DNA of 64,000 bases from Candidatus Magnetocorallium paracelense (lineage in GTDB: Bacteria > Nitrospirota > Thermodesulfovibrionia > Thermodesulfovibrionales > Magnetobacteriaceae): positions 44,136 to 108,135 of the forward strand of contig JAREWP010000065.1 of assembly GCA_029001845.1 (NCBI GenBank). The letters are read 5' to 3'. Positions 55,201-63,891 of the stretch are shown here, piece by piece. Made by a program: the position numbers and the translations under genes. Below the pieces are notes generated by a model. That model had not been told where the DNA came from and did no database searches. It worked only from the letters and a program-made list of their open reading frames with translations. Within the stretch, counting starts at the first letter, position 1. Each line of letters opens with the position of its first letter.

Positions 55201-58200
55201 TAGCGGCACATTAAAACTTTAAATGACGTCAGTAATGTCATAAATTCAGTGGAACCCTTTTTTCGGCTTAATTCTTTAATGGCATGGGTGATTTCCGTGC
55301 TCAAGGTGCTTTGCAAACGTTTACCTTTGTAACTCATTGCAGGCGGACGGGGGAAGTCAGTCGGAAGATTGAGCAATTCAGGAGACCCGGTAAGTTTATC
55401 TTTCCAATAATGTAATTGGCTGTTTAAAAATTCTCCTTGAAACAACTCTCTTTGCCAAGCGGCAAAGTCAGTGTATTGAATCGAAAGCGGATTCAGACGT
55501 TTTTCTCCGGGGCCGTTGCAAAAGGTGTTATATAAAATGGTTAATTCCCGCATCAACACTTGCATTGACCATCCATCGCCTATTATATGATGCATATTTA
55601 ACGACAAGACAGCGTTTTGTTCATCCAGTTTAATAAGGCGCAAACTAAAAAGCGGACCAGAGCTTAAATCAAAGGGGTTCTGAGCGTGATCTGAAATTAA
55701 CTCATCTACCAGACGCTTTTGTTCAGGTTTCGGTTTTGCGCTAAGGTCAATTACTTTAAGAGGATTAAAAACTCCAGTGACCAGGGCTTTCGCTTTTCCG
55801 TTAACCGTCGGGAAGACCATGCGTAAACTTTCCTGACGCTTGATTAATGAGGTAAAAGCTTCCTTCAAAGCCCTTTTATTAAGCTTCCCCTCAAGACGTA
55901 ACGCGGCCGGTATGTTGTAGGTTGAGCTTTTTCCTTCCAACCGGGAGAAAAACCACAACCGCTGCTGGGCAAAAGATAATTGTAAAGGTTCATCTTTGGG
56001 CAAAGGCTTGATCTGCGGCAATTCAGACCCTTTCCGCTGCCCGTCAAGCCAGGATGCCTGTTCTTTAAGAACCGGTCTGTCAAAAACCTCACGTAACGGC
56101 ATATCGATACCGAAACGATCACGAATGCGTGAAATAAGCTTTGCGGCCAAAAGAGAGTGTCCTCCTGCGTCAAAAAAATTGACACGAATATTATCTACCT
56201 CCCTGCCCAAGACCTGCAGCCACAGGTTGCATAGATGATGTTCCGTTTGAGTGCCGGGCGGTTCATGTTCAACATACAACTCCAATTCAGGCTCGGGTAA
56301 AGCATTATAGTCGACTTTATTGTTGGGAGTTAAAGGGATTTTATCTAAAATTATAAAACCCGAGGGCAGCATATAAACCGGTAAACGGGCTTTTAACCAT
56401 TCACGCAATTCGTTAATCAGGTCAGAGCTGCCGGTTTCAGGTGTCACATCTTTCCTGTTTTTCGGTGTTGGTTTACCGGGCGGTGGTATTTGTCCGCCCT
56501 TATCAAACGGCTGATGATTGACTTCGCCGGAACGGTGGTTGTTCACTGTCACGTAGGCGGTTATCATCGGATTGCCGTTTCTGTTCAAAAGATTAACAAC
56601 GGACTGCTTAACCCGCTCGTGAAGGTTTAAGGTCGACTCGATCTCTGAAAGTTCAATGCGGAATCCCCTCAATTTAACCTGTCGGTCAAGCCTGCCGAGG
56701 AATTCAAAATTGCCGTCAGGCAATTGCTTTGCCAAATCACCGGTTTTGTAAACACGCTTAAATTTGTCGCATATTTTTATTTCAATAAATTTTTCCGCAG
56801 TAAGTTTCGGGCGGTTAAGATAGCCTTCCGCCAGTCCCGTACCGGCAATGTACAGTTCCCCGGGTACGCCTATAGGCGTTTGGTTGTGGTGGGTGTCTAA
56901 AATATAAATTTGCGTGTTGGATATGGCTCTTCCTATCGATGGAAGTGCAGGGTTGCCGGTTTTTGACGCAAAAGGCACTTCCATGGAGGTTGTAACTACG
57001 GTATTTTCCGTGGGCCCGTAATTATTGTAGAGTTTAAATCCGCAGTCAGGGGTCGGGTACGTCCGTAAGACGTCTCCCCCGGTCAGCACGGTTCTTAATA
57101 ACGGAGTTTGTATGGTTTCAGTTAAGAAGTCCTTTATCAGCGGTGAAGGGATAAAAGTAATTGTAATCCCTTTTTCTTTAAGCCATGCTTTAAGTAAAGC
57201 CGGTGTTGAAACGGTTAATTCATCCTTGATTGGGAATACACATGCTCCGACGCAAAGATAGGGCCACAGCTCCCAAACCGAAGCGTCAAAGGATGGCGAT
57301 GCTGACATGGAAGCTCTGTCTGATTGAGTAACTGAAAATTGTTGAATATGCCAATAAACCAGATTGGCCAGACTTTTATGTTTAATTACCACTCCTTTAG
57401 GCCTTCCGGTGGAACCGGACGTATAAACAGCATATGCTGAATCCTTGGGATGATTTCTCATTGCCGGATTCGCAGTGGAATATTTTGATATCTCTTTCCA
57501 ATCATCGTCGAGGAGTACGAATTTTGCCTTTGATTTCGGCAGCCTTTCAAGCAAACTGTTTTGGGTTAATAATACAGGAGAGGAGAGGTCTTTCAGTATG
57601 AAATGCAAACGCTCGGTCGGATAGTTCGGATCAAGGGGTGCGTATGCGCAGCCTGCTTTTAAAATTCCTAATAAAGAGACCAACATTTCTATAGAACGTT
57701 CCATGCACAGGCCTAGGAAACAATTGCCGGTTATTAATGAGTTGCTGTCGGTTTCATTTTTCAGGCTAAGTAAGAAATTAGCTAATTGATTTGCTTTTTC
57801 GTTTAATTGACTATAAGTTATCTTTTGTAATTCAAAAGTCGCGGCAATGTTGGCAGGGTTCTTCTCTACTTGTTCCTTAAACAGATCAACAATGGTTTTA
57901 TTGAGGGGGTAATCAACCCCGGTCTGATTCCATACAAATAATTGTTGTTTCTCTAATTCCGATAATAACGGTAATTGACGGATTGGTGTTTCCGGTTTGT
58001 CCAGTATGCCCTGTAATAAGATGCTGAAATTGTCGGCCATACGTTTAATCGTATCGGTACGAAACAGATCTGTGCTGTATTCCCAGGTGAATTCAAAGGT
58101 GTTTTTATTTTCCCTAACGCTCAATGTTAAATCAAATTTAGAGGTTCTATGCTTGGATTTTAGAAATGATGTTTGTAAACCCTTAAGTTCCGGTATTTCA

Positions 58201-61200
58201 TGGGGGGCATTTTGAAATGCAAACACAACCTGGAACAGGGGGGAGCTGCTCCGGCTGCGTGACGGGTTTAATTGTTCGACCAGGTATTCAAATGGAACAT
58301 CCTGCGCGGCATAAGCATCAAGGGCTGTTTGCCGCACATGTTTCAGCATCTCCTGGAACGATTGGTCGCTGTTGAGTTTGGTCCTGAATACAAGCATATT
58401 GACAAAAAAACCGATTAAAACCTCTGTCTGGTAATGGTTGCGACCGGAGACAGGGCTGCCCACGGCAATATCTGTCATTTCGCTATACCTGTATAGCAAC
58501 ACTTTAAACGCGGTAAGGAACGTCATAAATAGGGTAACATTGTTAAGGTGACTTAACTTTTTAACTTCCTGCGATCGTTTTTGATCTAATAGGGTTTGTA
58601 AACGATTGCCCTTGTAACTGATTACTGCAGGACGGGGAAAATCAGCAGGCAGGTTCAGCATTTCCGGTAGGCCGGCCAGTTTGTCTTTCCAATAATGTAA
58701 TTGTTTACGAAACCTTTGGTCTTGCATCCAATTTTTTTGACGGACGGCGTAATCGACATATTGGACATGCAATTCAGGTAAATCAGGTTTTTCGTTCCCG
58801 GAAAATGCATTGTATAATCCGGTCAACTCGCGCATCAACACATCCATTGACCAACCGTCGCTTATCATATGGTGCTGCGTGCAGAGTAAAATATAGTTTT
58901 GACCCTTCAGATGAATAAGCTGTACGCTGAAAAGCGGGCCTGTCGTAAGGTTGAACACGGTATTTGCCTGGTTGTCGAACAATTCGTTGATTCGGCGTTG
59001 TTTCGACCTTTCCGGTAAACCGGTAAGGTCGATTACTGTCAATGGATCATAGGTCTTGTTAATTTTTATTTCCGGCTCACCGTCGGATACTGGAAAACAT
59101 GAACAAAGGCTTTCGTGCCGTTCCGTTAAGGCGGTTAAAGCGCGCCGGAGCGCATTTTCATTAAGCCTGCCTTCAAGGTTAAGGGAAACATGTATATTAT
59201 AAGCAGAGCTTTGTCCTTCAAATTGTGAAAGAAACCACAATCGCCTTTGGGCGAATGAGAGGGGTAATGGTTTGTTCCTCGGTGCAAGGGGGATGCCCGT
59301 TAATGACGGTTCACGTTGATAACCCAGTTGTTCCGCCAGTTTCCATGTTACTTCGCCTAAAAAGTCATGGTGATAAGATTCTCGCCAGCCCTCTGCGACG
59401 CTGGGGTCAATACGGCTGTGTTTATGGAATTTGACGTCTCCCAGCATGCCCCCTTCGGCATAAAGCCCGTCAGTCATGCTCCTTTTTTTATCCTCATAAG
59501 GCAATGCCATGTCCGGATGGAAATCAATCCCTAAAAACCGGCACAGGTTCTCGATGGTTGAATGCGGATGTTTCACTAAATCCTCAAATTTCAGCGCATA
59601 TTGCCTTGACTCGGGAACTGTTTTAAAAAAGTCAAGAATATTTTGATGGTAGAGGACCCACAAAAGTTCACCCATTTCCACACCGGTGCTATTGCGGGCA
59701 AAGGCGTTAAAATGATAAATATATGGATGGCTGGATATGATCTGGTCTATTCTGGCCTTTTCAAAGGAGTGAATCATACCGAAGGGGTGGCGCAGCAGGT
59801 GTATATATTTAGCATTATCAAAGTACTCTTCGGCCCGATTCATGATGTTGACATAAGCCGCGTAAGACGGAGTCTTATCAACCAATATTCTACTCTCCAG
59901 TGCGGTCTGCAAAACTTTATAAAACTGTTTAATGTCAAGATTGCTGCTTTCATATCGGGCCATGATTTGTTTGGCCTCTTTAACTTCACAATTCTCTATT
60001 TCCATTAACGCACGGATTGTGCCTTGCAGCCAGGTCGGGTTATAATCCATACACCTTTCATACCGCTCTTTAAGTGTGTTAAAACCTAAAAGTTCCATTT
60101 CAGGCGGCGCAAACAATCGGGGATGTCCGCCGAGCACTACCCTTAGCAATGTGGTGCCTGAACGCGGCGGGGCTAATATAAAAACAGCGGGCGGATTTTT
60201 CCCTGAGTTGTCCCTCTTGTTTAAAGAATATTCAGGCAGCAATTGCCTGAACTCTCTAATTCTTTCTTCCGTAACTCTTTTAACCGTTCCGGAACCAACG
60301 GTTTCCAAAATAGAAGAAGTTCCCTCTATTTTGGAAACGTCCGTTGGATAGTTTCGTTTTAAGTACTCGGCAAAGCGGGCAACCGTTGGCGCTTTAAAGA
60401 GGGAAAATATGTAGAAAATCTCACCTGTCTTTTGGTTTAGTCTGTTGATAAAGCGCATACCACTAAGCGAATTGCCTCCCAAGGCAAAGAAGTCGTCATG
60501 AATGCCGATTCTATAGGTGTTTAAAAGTTCTTGCCAAACTCCGGCAATCCATTGCTCCGATTTTGTACGGGGCGCTGTAAATTCAGACCTGTATATTTCG
60601 GGCTCCGGTAGAGATTTGCGGTCTATTTTGCCGCTCGAAGTGAAAGGCATTTGTTCCAGAACAGTAAAACTTGCGGGTATCATATACTCGGGCAGCTCTG
60701 CCCTGAGCCAATCACCGAGAGCTTTTTGTGTATTGTCAATCGGGGCCGACAATGTCAGGTAAGCGGCTAAACTCGGATTATTTTCCCGATCGTGAACCAC
60801 TATCGCGGCGTTTTTAACATTTGCGTGCCGACTCAGAGCAGTTTCAATCTCGCCCAATTCAATGCGGAATCCTCTTACTTTAACTTGATTGTCAAGACGC
60901 CCCAGGAATTCAATATTGCCGTCCGGGAGCAGACGCGCCGAATCTCCGGTTTTGTAAATACGTACGGGCTTGCCGGATTTCATGATTTCCGTAAATTTTT
61001 CCGACATAAGTTCAGGCCGGTTTATATATCCGGCGGCTAATCCGACACCGGATATACACAGCTCACCGGGTTTACCCGGAGGTGTGGGGTTGAGGTTTGG
61101 GTCTAAAATATGTATTTGCGTATTGTCTATCGGTCGGCCGATAGATGGTAGTTCCGGATTGTCGGGATTTGACGCGACCGGCACTTCTCCGGATGTGGTT

Positions 61201-62126
61201 ATCACCGTATTTTCCGTGGGACCGTAATTATTATAGAATTTAAAACGACAACCCAAAGGGGTAAAAGAGCGCAAAACGTCTCCCCCCGTTAACACGCATC
61301 TAAGTGTGGTCGGTTTTTGACGGTTTTCTTCTAAAAAATCTTTCATAATTGCCGTGGGCAGCAGGGCAATTGTAATTTTATTTTGATCCAGCCAGGCTTT
61401 AAATGAAGCGCTCGATGAAACAACGGTTTCGGTTTTTGCAGGATACACTCCTGCTCCCGCACAAAGATAAGGCCACAGCTCTACAACGGAAGCGTCAAAG
61501 GCCGGCGAGGCTAAAAGGGGAGCCCTGTCCGATTGCGTAACTGAAAAGTGTCTGTTATACCAGCAAACCATGTTGGTAAGGCCGCCGTGCCTGATCATAA
61601 CCCCTTTGGGTTTACCCGTTGAACCTGAGGTATAAATAACATAAGCCAAATCATCAACCCCGGGTTTTACAGACCTGTTTTTTGACCGTACCGCCTCTAT
61701 TTGTTTCAATTCGTTGTCAGGGCAAATCACTTTTGCCTGCGATTCCGGCAACCTTTTAAGCAGGTTTGTCCGGCTTAACAGCACCGGTGCGCAAGAGTCC
61801 CCCAGCATGAACTTTAACCTTTCCAACGGATAATCAGGATCAAGTGGTAAATAAGCGCAGCCGGCCTTTAATACGCCCAACAAAGAAACAACCATATCCT
61901 GTGAACGCTCCATGCAGACAGCAACGATACAATTGCCGGTTATCAACGGGCAATTGTTGGATTCATTTTTAAGGCGGAGTAGATAAGCGGCAAGTTGATC
62001 GGATTTTTGGTTGAGTTGTTCATATGTCAATTGTTGATTCCCGAAAACAACGGCTATGTTGTCCGGTGTTTTCTCCGATTGTTCCTGAAACAGATCGACT
62101 ATAGTTTTATCTTTCAGATAATTCAT
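52230..62126 (-). CDS. Three-module NRPS with embedded sulfotransferase: A-PCP-ST-C-A-PCP-C-A-PCP-partial C
   Basis: This protein has 3298 residues. A1 (about 1-505; YTSGSTGKPKGV near 164; code read as DAVLLGNVI) and PCP1 (FFALGGNSLSG, Ser near 552) are followed by a PAPS-dependent sulfotransferase (about 610-935; ILAPPRSGTTLLRVVLGG for the 5'-phosphosulfate loop and LLRHPFGMIHSF for the 3'-phosphate). Then come C1 (HHMISDGWS near 1085), A2 (code DAWFLGNVV, leucine), PCP2 (AGGHSLLA), C2 (HHIIGDGWS near 2180), A3 (code DVWHISLID, serine-like) and PCP3 (AGGNSLSL near 3066). The last about 200 residues look like the C-terminal half of a condensation domain without HHxxxDG. No thioesterase or reductase is present. 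The protein starts directly with an A domain, so module 1 probably initiates. A2 contains an about 35-residue foreign-looking insert near the end of its C-terminal subdomain. Confidence 0.93.
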   Translation of the reverse strand: MNYLKDKTIVDLFQEQSEKTPDNIAVVFGNQQLTYEQLNQKSDQLAAYLLRLKNESNNCPLITGNCIVAVCMERSQDMVVSLLGVLKAGCAYLPLDPDYPLERLKFMLGDSCAPVLLSRTNLLKRLPESQAKVICPDNELKQIEAVRSKNRSVKPGVDDLAYVIYTSGSTGKPKGVMIRHGGLTNMVCWYNRHFSVTQSDRAPLLASPAFDASVVELWPYLCAGAGVYPAKTETVVSSSASFKAWLDQNKITIALLPTAIMKDFLEENRQKPTTLRCVLTGGDVLRSFTPLGCRFKFYNNYGPTENTVITTSGEVPVASNPDNPELPSIGRPIDNTQIHILDPNLNPTPPGKPGELCISGVGLAAGYINRPELMSEKFTEIMKSGKPVRIYKTGDSARLLPDGNIEFLGRLDNQVKVRGFRIELGEIETALSRHANVKNAAIVVHDRENNPSLAAYLTLSAPIDNTQKALGDWLRAELPEYMIPASFTVLEQMPFTSSGKIDRKSLPEPEIYRSEFTAPRTKSEQWIAGVWQELLNTYRIGIHDDFFALGGNSLSGMRFINRLNQKTGEIFYIFSLFKAPTVARFAEYLKRNYPTDVSKIEGTSSILETVGSGTVKRVTEERIREFRQLLPEYSLNKRDNSGKNPPAVFILAPPRSGTTLLRVVLGGHPRLFAPPEMELLGFNTLKERYERCMDYNPTWLQGTIRALMEIENCEVKEAKQIMARYESSNLDIKQFYKVLQTALESRILVDKTPSYAAYVNIMNRAEEYFDNAKYIHLLRHPFGMIHSFEKARIDQIISSHPYIYHFNAFARNSTGVEMGELLWVLYHQNILDFFKTVPESRQYALKFEDLVKHPHSTIENLCRFLGIDFHPDMALPYEDKKRSMTDGLYAEGGMLGDVKFHKHSRIDPSVAEGWRESYHHDFLGEVTWKLAEQLGYQREPSLTGIPLAPRNKPLPLSFAQRRLWFLSQFEGQSSAYNIHVSLNLEGRLNENALRRALTALTERHESLCSCFPVSDGEPEIKINKTYDPLTVIDLTGLPERSKQRRINELFDNQANTVFNLTTGPLFSVQLIHLKGQNYILLCTQHHMISDGWSMDVLMRELTGLYNAFSGNEKPDLPELHVQYVDYAVRQKNWMQDQRFRKQLHYWKDKLAGLPEMLNLPADFPRPAVISYKGNRLQTLLDQKRSQEVKKLSHLNNVTLFMTFLTAFKVLLYRYSEMTDIAVGSPVSGRNHYQTEVLIGFFVNMLVFRTKLNSDQSFQEMLKHVRQTALDAYAAQDVPFEYLVEQLNPSRSRSSSPLFQVVFAFQNAPHEIPELKGLQTSFLKSKHRTSKFDLTLSVRENKNTFEFTWEYSTDLFRTDTIKRMADNFSILLQGILDKPETPIRQLPLLSELEKQQLFVWNQTGVDYPLNKTIVDLFKEQVEKNPANIAATFELQKITYSQLNEKANQLANFLLSLKNETDSNSLITGNCFLGLCMERSIEMLVSLLGILKAGCAYAPLDPNYPTERLHFILKDLSSPVLLTQNSLLERLPKSKAKFVLLDDDWKEISKYSTANPAMRNHPKDSAYAVYTSGSTGRPKGVVIKHKSLANLVYWHIQQFSVTQSDRASMSASPSFDASVWELWPYLCVGACVFPIKDELTVSTPALLKAWLKEKGITITFIPSPLIKDFLTETIQTPLLRTVLTGGDVLRTYPTPDCGFKLYNNYGPTENTVVTTSMEVPFASKTGNPALPSIGRAISNTQIYILDTHHNQTPIGVPGELYIAGTGLAEGYLNRPKLTAEKFIEIKICDKFKRVYKTGDLAKQLPDGNFEFLGRLDRQVKLRGFRIELSEIESTLNLHERVKQSVVNLLNRNGNPMITAYVTVNNHRSGEVNHQPFDKGGQIPPPGKPTPKNRKDVTPETGSSDLINELREWLKARLPVYMLPSGFIILDKIPLTPNNKVDYNALPEPELELYVEHEPPGTQTEHHLCNLWLQVLGREVDNIRVNFFDAGGHSLLAAKLISRIRDRFGIDMPLREVFDRPVLKEQASWLDGQRKGSELPQIKPLPKDEPLQLSFAQQRLWFFSRLEGKSSTYNIPAALRLEGKLNKRALKEAFTSLIKRQESLRMVFPTVNGKAKALVTGVFNPLKVIDLSAKPKPEQKRLVDELISDHAQNPFDLSSGPLFSLRLIKLDEQNAVLSLNMHHIIGDGWSMQVLMRELTILYNTFCNGPGEKRLNPLSIQYTDFAAWQRELFQGEFLNSQLHYWKDKLTGSPELLNLPTDFPRPPAMSYKGKRLQSTLSTEITHAIKELSRKKGSTEFMTLLTSFKVLMCRYSGQFDLTVGTPFANRSHLQTENLIGFFVNTLVLRTQINANDTFPELLNRVRRTSIEAYENRDLPFEHLVDMMNPERSLSRSPLFQVMFAVQNEPEQELQFTGLKALFLEPEYTTSKFDLTLHIEERNGYYICNWVYCPDLFRHDTIAKMSEHFNVLLKGIVNNPEQPLNQLPLLTEKDKQKLWSWNQTKIDYPKDKTIVDLFQEQVEKTPDNTAVVFSTTGSRQGPEQQLTYRQLNQKADRLAAYILSLKSSMNYDHLTAPDRQMITDNSLIGLFMERSLDMVISLLGVLKARCAYVPFDPDYPSKRLAFMLNDSTVRILLTHSYLKEKLPKTSAKVVCLDEGSVADDFLYDQKEPLTKIKPDDLAYAIYTSGSTGNPKAALNTHRGILNRILWMQDEYCLTPGDAVLQKTPFSFDVSVWEFFWPLLTGARLVVAGPGQHKDPSSLIDLIAGEGITTMHFVPSMLNTFLEAPELEKAKRLKRVICSGEALSGELERKFFKGLPKTELHNLYGPTEAAIDVTYWKCDRANKLPTAPIGRPVANTQIHILDKFLNHVPIGVSGELHIGGVQVGRGYLNRPELTAEKFINDPFRQDAEALLYKSGDLARHLPDGSIEFIGRIDNQIKIRGFRIELGEIEACLTSCPIVKEAVVEASGSDEAKIITAYITVNEEFNVEKLREYVNASLPAHMVPTHYVELEALPLLHNGKTDRKALQAIKPLESVKEYQAPQNDLEMELCEIWKKQIKTEHIGTEVNFFEAGGNSLSLVRVHWEIEKKYPQITLMDLFAYPNVKELAGLILKGKDHSIVKIEPLMLDKKYFSTENAPGGLEFTLNNELSGKLKQFGHSKNLDVQHILSASFSYLLYEISNQSIIHYYTALNEEMIITIRHDYNDIDSITDLLTSSQSQYQKPGQSHPVESFMKTGVNPGLQGVLPLYTNTGNREFENSDLHLQTNINNGATEMTLRFSARMNTNEMNRLPGLYVAILEEMIKP
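56440..56545. repeat. Repeat-like insert inside the A2 domain of the NRPS
   Basis: Relative to A1, A2 has about 35 extra residues (NHQPFDKGGQIPPPGKPTPK and flanks) between the TAYVTV strand and ELREWLKARLP. The DNA TTTGATAAGGGCGGACAAAT (coding strand) resembles the common 'CCTTATCAAGGGGG' intergenic repeat, whose translation gives PFDKGG. It is in frame and in a surface loop before the A10 motif. Confidence 0.45.
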
Positions 62127-62652
62127 TTGAGTCTGATTCCGGACGTCCGAATGTTGTCGGTCGTTTTCGCCGATTAAATGTGAAGAAAGTTGCGAATTGC
62201 TTATATTGTGGTTTTTAAAAGCCTGTTTGGTGACCGCTACGCCGGGTTAGGAGATAATATCATGAAAAAGACGTAAAAGTCCACGACAAATTTGTTCTCT
62301 ATCAAAGAGAACAGAATGCACCGGAGTTTTTAGACATTTTACTGAATCAGTTCCCTCCTATACGAATCGACACCAAAAGGTCTACAGACGCCATTCAGAG
62401 TCATGGCCGAAAAAAATCCGGTTTTCGTGAATCAGGGCGACAGCTCCTCTTGATGGCCTTTTTACAGAGTACCTATTATTTGATATGTTTCCTGTTGCAA
62501 CATGTAGTAGTTTATATGGCTTACCTGGTGTAGTCAGGAGTTGTGTTGACAGTTTGTGACTACCCCAATTTACCGTCATACTTTTCCGCTGACTTTACTG
62601 CCTGCTTATCTATCGTTATCTTTCCTTTTTCATTAATTTTTATATAATTTTT
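62127..62652. other. Spacer with transposase relics upstream of the NRPS
   Basis: On the - strand about 62567-62650 reads INEKGKITIDKQAVKSAEKY followed by DGKLG and a stop, similar to an internal piece of IS1634/IS4-type transposases (which continue DGxxVLxTN). On the + strand about 62243-62533 is an open frame without start (VHDKFVLYQREQNAPEFLDI...), unrecognised. Both look like decayed mobile-element fragments. The NRPS promoter should lie between 62127 and about 62300; no clear boxes were identified. Confidence 0.4.
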
Positions 62653-63036
62653 TTATATTTGCCGGAAGCCAACAATTCTATTGCCCAATGTGCATTTGCT
62701 TTCCTTACTTTTTTGTCCTGTAATGTTGTTACTTTTGCAGTTATCCGTAATGAACTGATTCAATAATATCATTGCGTCACCGCTCAACCATGCTTTTAAT
62801 ATGATTCCATTTGAAGTCAACCTCTGCTCAGAGTCTACATCAATGCCGCCACATATCATTGCATCAATCTTCAGCTCTCTTAGTTTTTTTATTTTCTCAA
62901 AGGATGTCAGGTTATCGATTAATAGTGTCATTCTGTGAATAACCTTGCTGTTTTCAGCCTCAACGACCAGTATCTCATTAGAGCAGTCAAATCTTGGAGA
63001 TATACGACTGCCAAAGAGAGGTACAGCGATTTTCAT
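62653..63036 (-). CDS. Dinitrogenase iron-molybdenum cofactor family protein (NifX/NifB C-terminal type)
   Basis: The start at 63036 (MKIAVPLFGSRISPRFDCS) follows a GGAGG ribosome site and gives 127 residues. The N-terminal pattern KIAVP...ISPRFD with a following ILVVEAENSKV strand, and the later DAMICGGID segment, are the NifX/NafY/MTH1175-like fold that binds Fe-S or FeMo-co precursors. Stand-alone members are widespread in anaerobes without nitrogenase and need not serve nitrogen fixation. No nif genes are adjacent. Confidence 0.82.
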   Translation of the reverse strand: MKIAVPLFGSRISPRFDCSNEILVVEAENSKVIHRMTLLIDNLTSFEKIKKLRELKIDAMICGGIDVDSEQRLTSNGIILKAWLSGDAMILLNQFITDNCKSNNITGQKSKESKCTLGNRIVGFRQI

Positions 63037-63295
63037 ACTTATCCGCCTCCACAATGTAAATATAACAGCATTTCATATGCCAAGCAGTCACGGCAAACGA
63101 ATCATTGGGAATATTAGTGAGATTATGTGGTTGTAAGAGATATTAGAAGGGGTTGGCTCTAAATAATCTGATTGCAATTTTGCAATTAGATATTGCATGA
63201 CATTGCCATTTGCATTGACATGCCCGTCGGTATTCTCTCTAAGTCATTGCGAACCAAATACTTCTTTTAAGATTTGTTGACGTATTTTTTGATCT

Positions 63296-63407
63296 ATTAA
63301 TTCTACTTTGTCACATTATGATTGGGAAGCGAGCATGGACAGGCGGGACGCCTGTCCTTATATTGATAAACGTTGCTTTTTGAGTAATGTGACAAAGTAG
63401 AATTAAT
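63296..63407. mobile_element. 112-bp MITE-like element with perfect 23-bp terminal inverted repeats
   Basis: The first 23 bases (63296-63318, starting ATTAATTCTACTTTGTC) are repeated exactly inverted at 63385-63407. Inside is a second palindrome, GGACAGGCG GGA CGCCTGTCC (63337-63357). It has no coding capacity. It is probably a non-autonomous element or a composite of two palindromes. No target duplication was evident. Confidence 0.7.
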
Positions 63408-63464
63408 AATGCTGTGTCAATCGAGGCGGAATTGCAGTAAAATACCTTAAAAATCCGTCATTTC

Positions 63465-63540
63465 AGGAGTCATAACAATGGAAGTTATTATTTTTGCTGA
63501 TTTTCATGGTCTAATCTTACCCTAATATATCATGACTCCT
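63465..63540. repeat. AGGAGTCAT inverted repeat
   Basis: AGGAGTCAT (63465-63473) and ATGACTCCT (63532-63540) are perfect inverted 9-bp ends of a 76-bp AT-rich segment, followed by T-rich sequence. This may be another small element end pair; weak evidence. Confidence 0.35.
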
Positions 63541-63620
63541 TTTGAATATTTTCAGAATCCTTTAACAACTTCTCATAAGAAATATGGTAAGTTCTCAAAA
63601 AGTTGAGGTCTTTGAAAAAG

Positions 63621-63710
63621 ACCCCCCTCACCCTAACCCTCTCCCCTGGGGATGAGCTTTACCCACCCTTAACGCCGTGGGTGTCAAGGGTCTCCCTTGG
63701 GCGGAAGAAG
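63621..63710. repeat. 'CCCTCACCCTAACCCTCTCCCC' type intergenic repeat
   Basis: A C-rich stretch at 63621-63647 followed by ACCCAC...GTGGGT inverted ends (63661-63683). This is a repeat type widespread in environmental genomes. Nothing else is supported between 63541 and 63860. Confidence 0.4.
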
Positions 63711-63891
63711 GGCATGAGGATAAGACTTACGTATTTGAGGTAATGGTGTTATTTTCCATGAAAAATCAAATAGAGAGAGTAAGAAAGTAGCGAAATAAAC
63801 AAGCCAAATAGTAAAATCTTCCATAAAAAAGTAACCTGAATCATTCCGGTAAATCCCTCCCCAAAAAAGCTGTCAACAGGAAGAAAAAGTC

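Noticed and set aside
62382..62579. 65-codon frame on the - strand upstream of the NRPS
   Set aside because: The transposase-like relic there reads in another frame, and this frame has no ribosome site or recognisable motif.
62653..63036. Evidence for nitrogen fixation
   Set aside because: Stand-alone NifX/NifB-type domains are common in organisms without nitrogenase, and no nif structural or regulatory genes are in the window.
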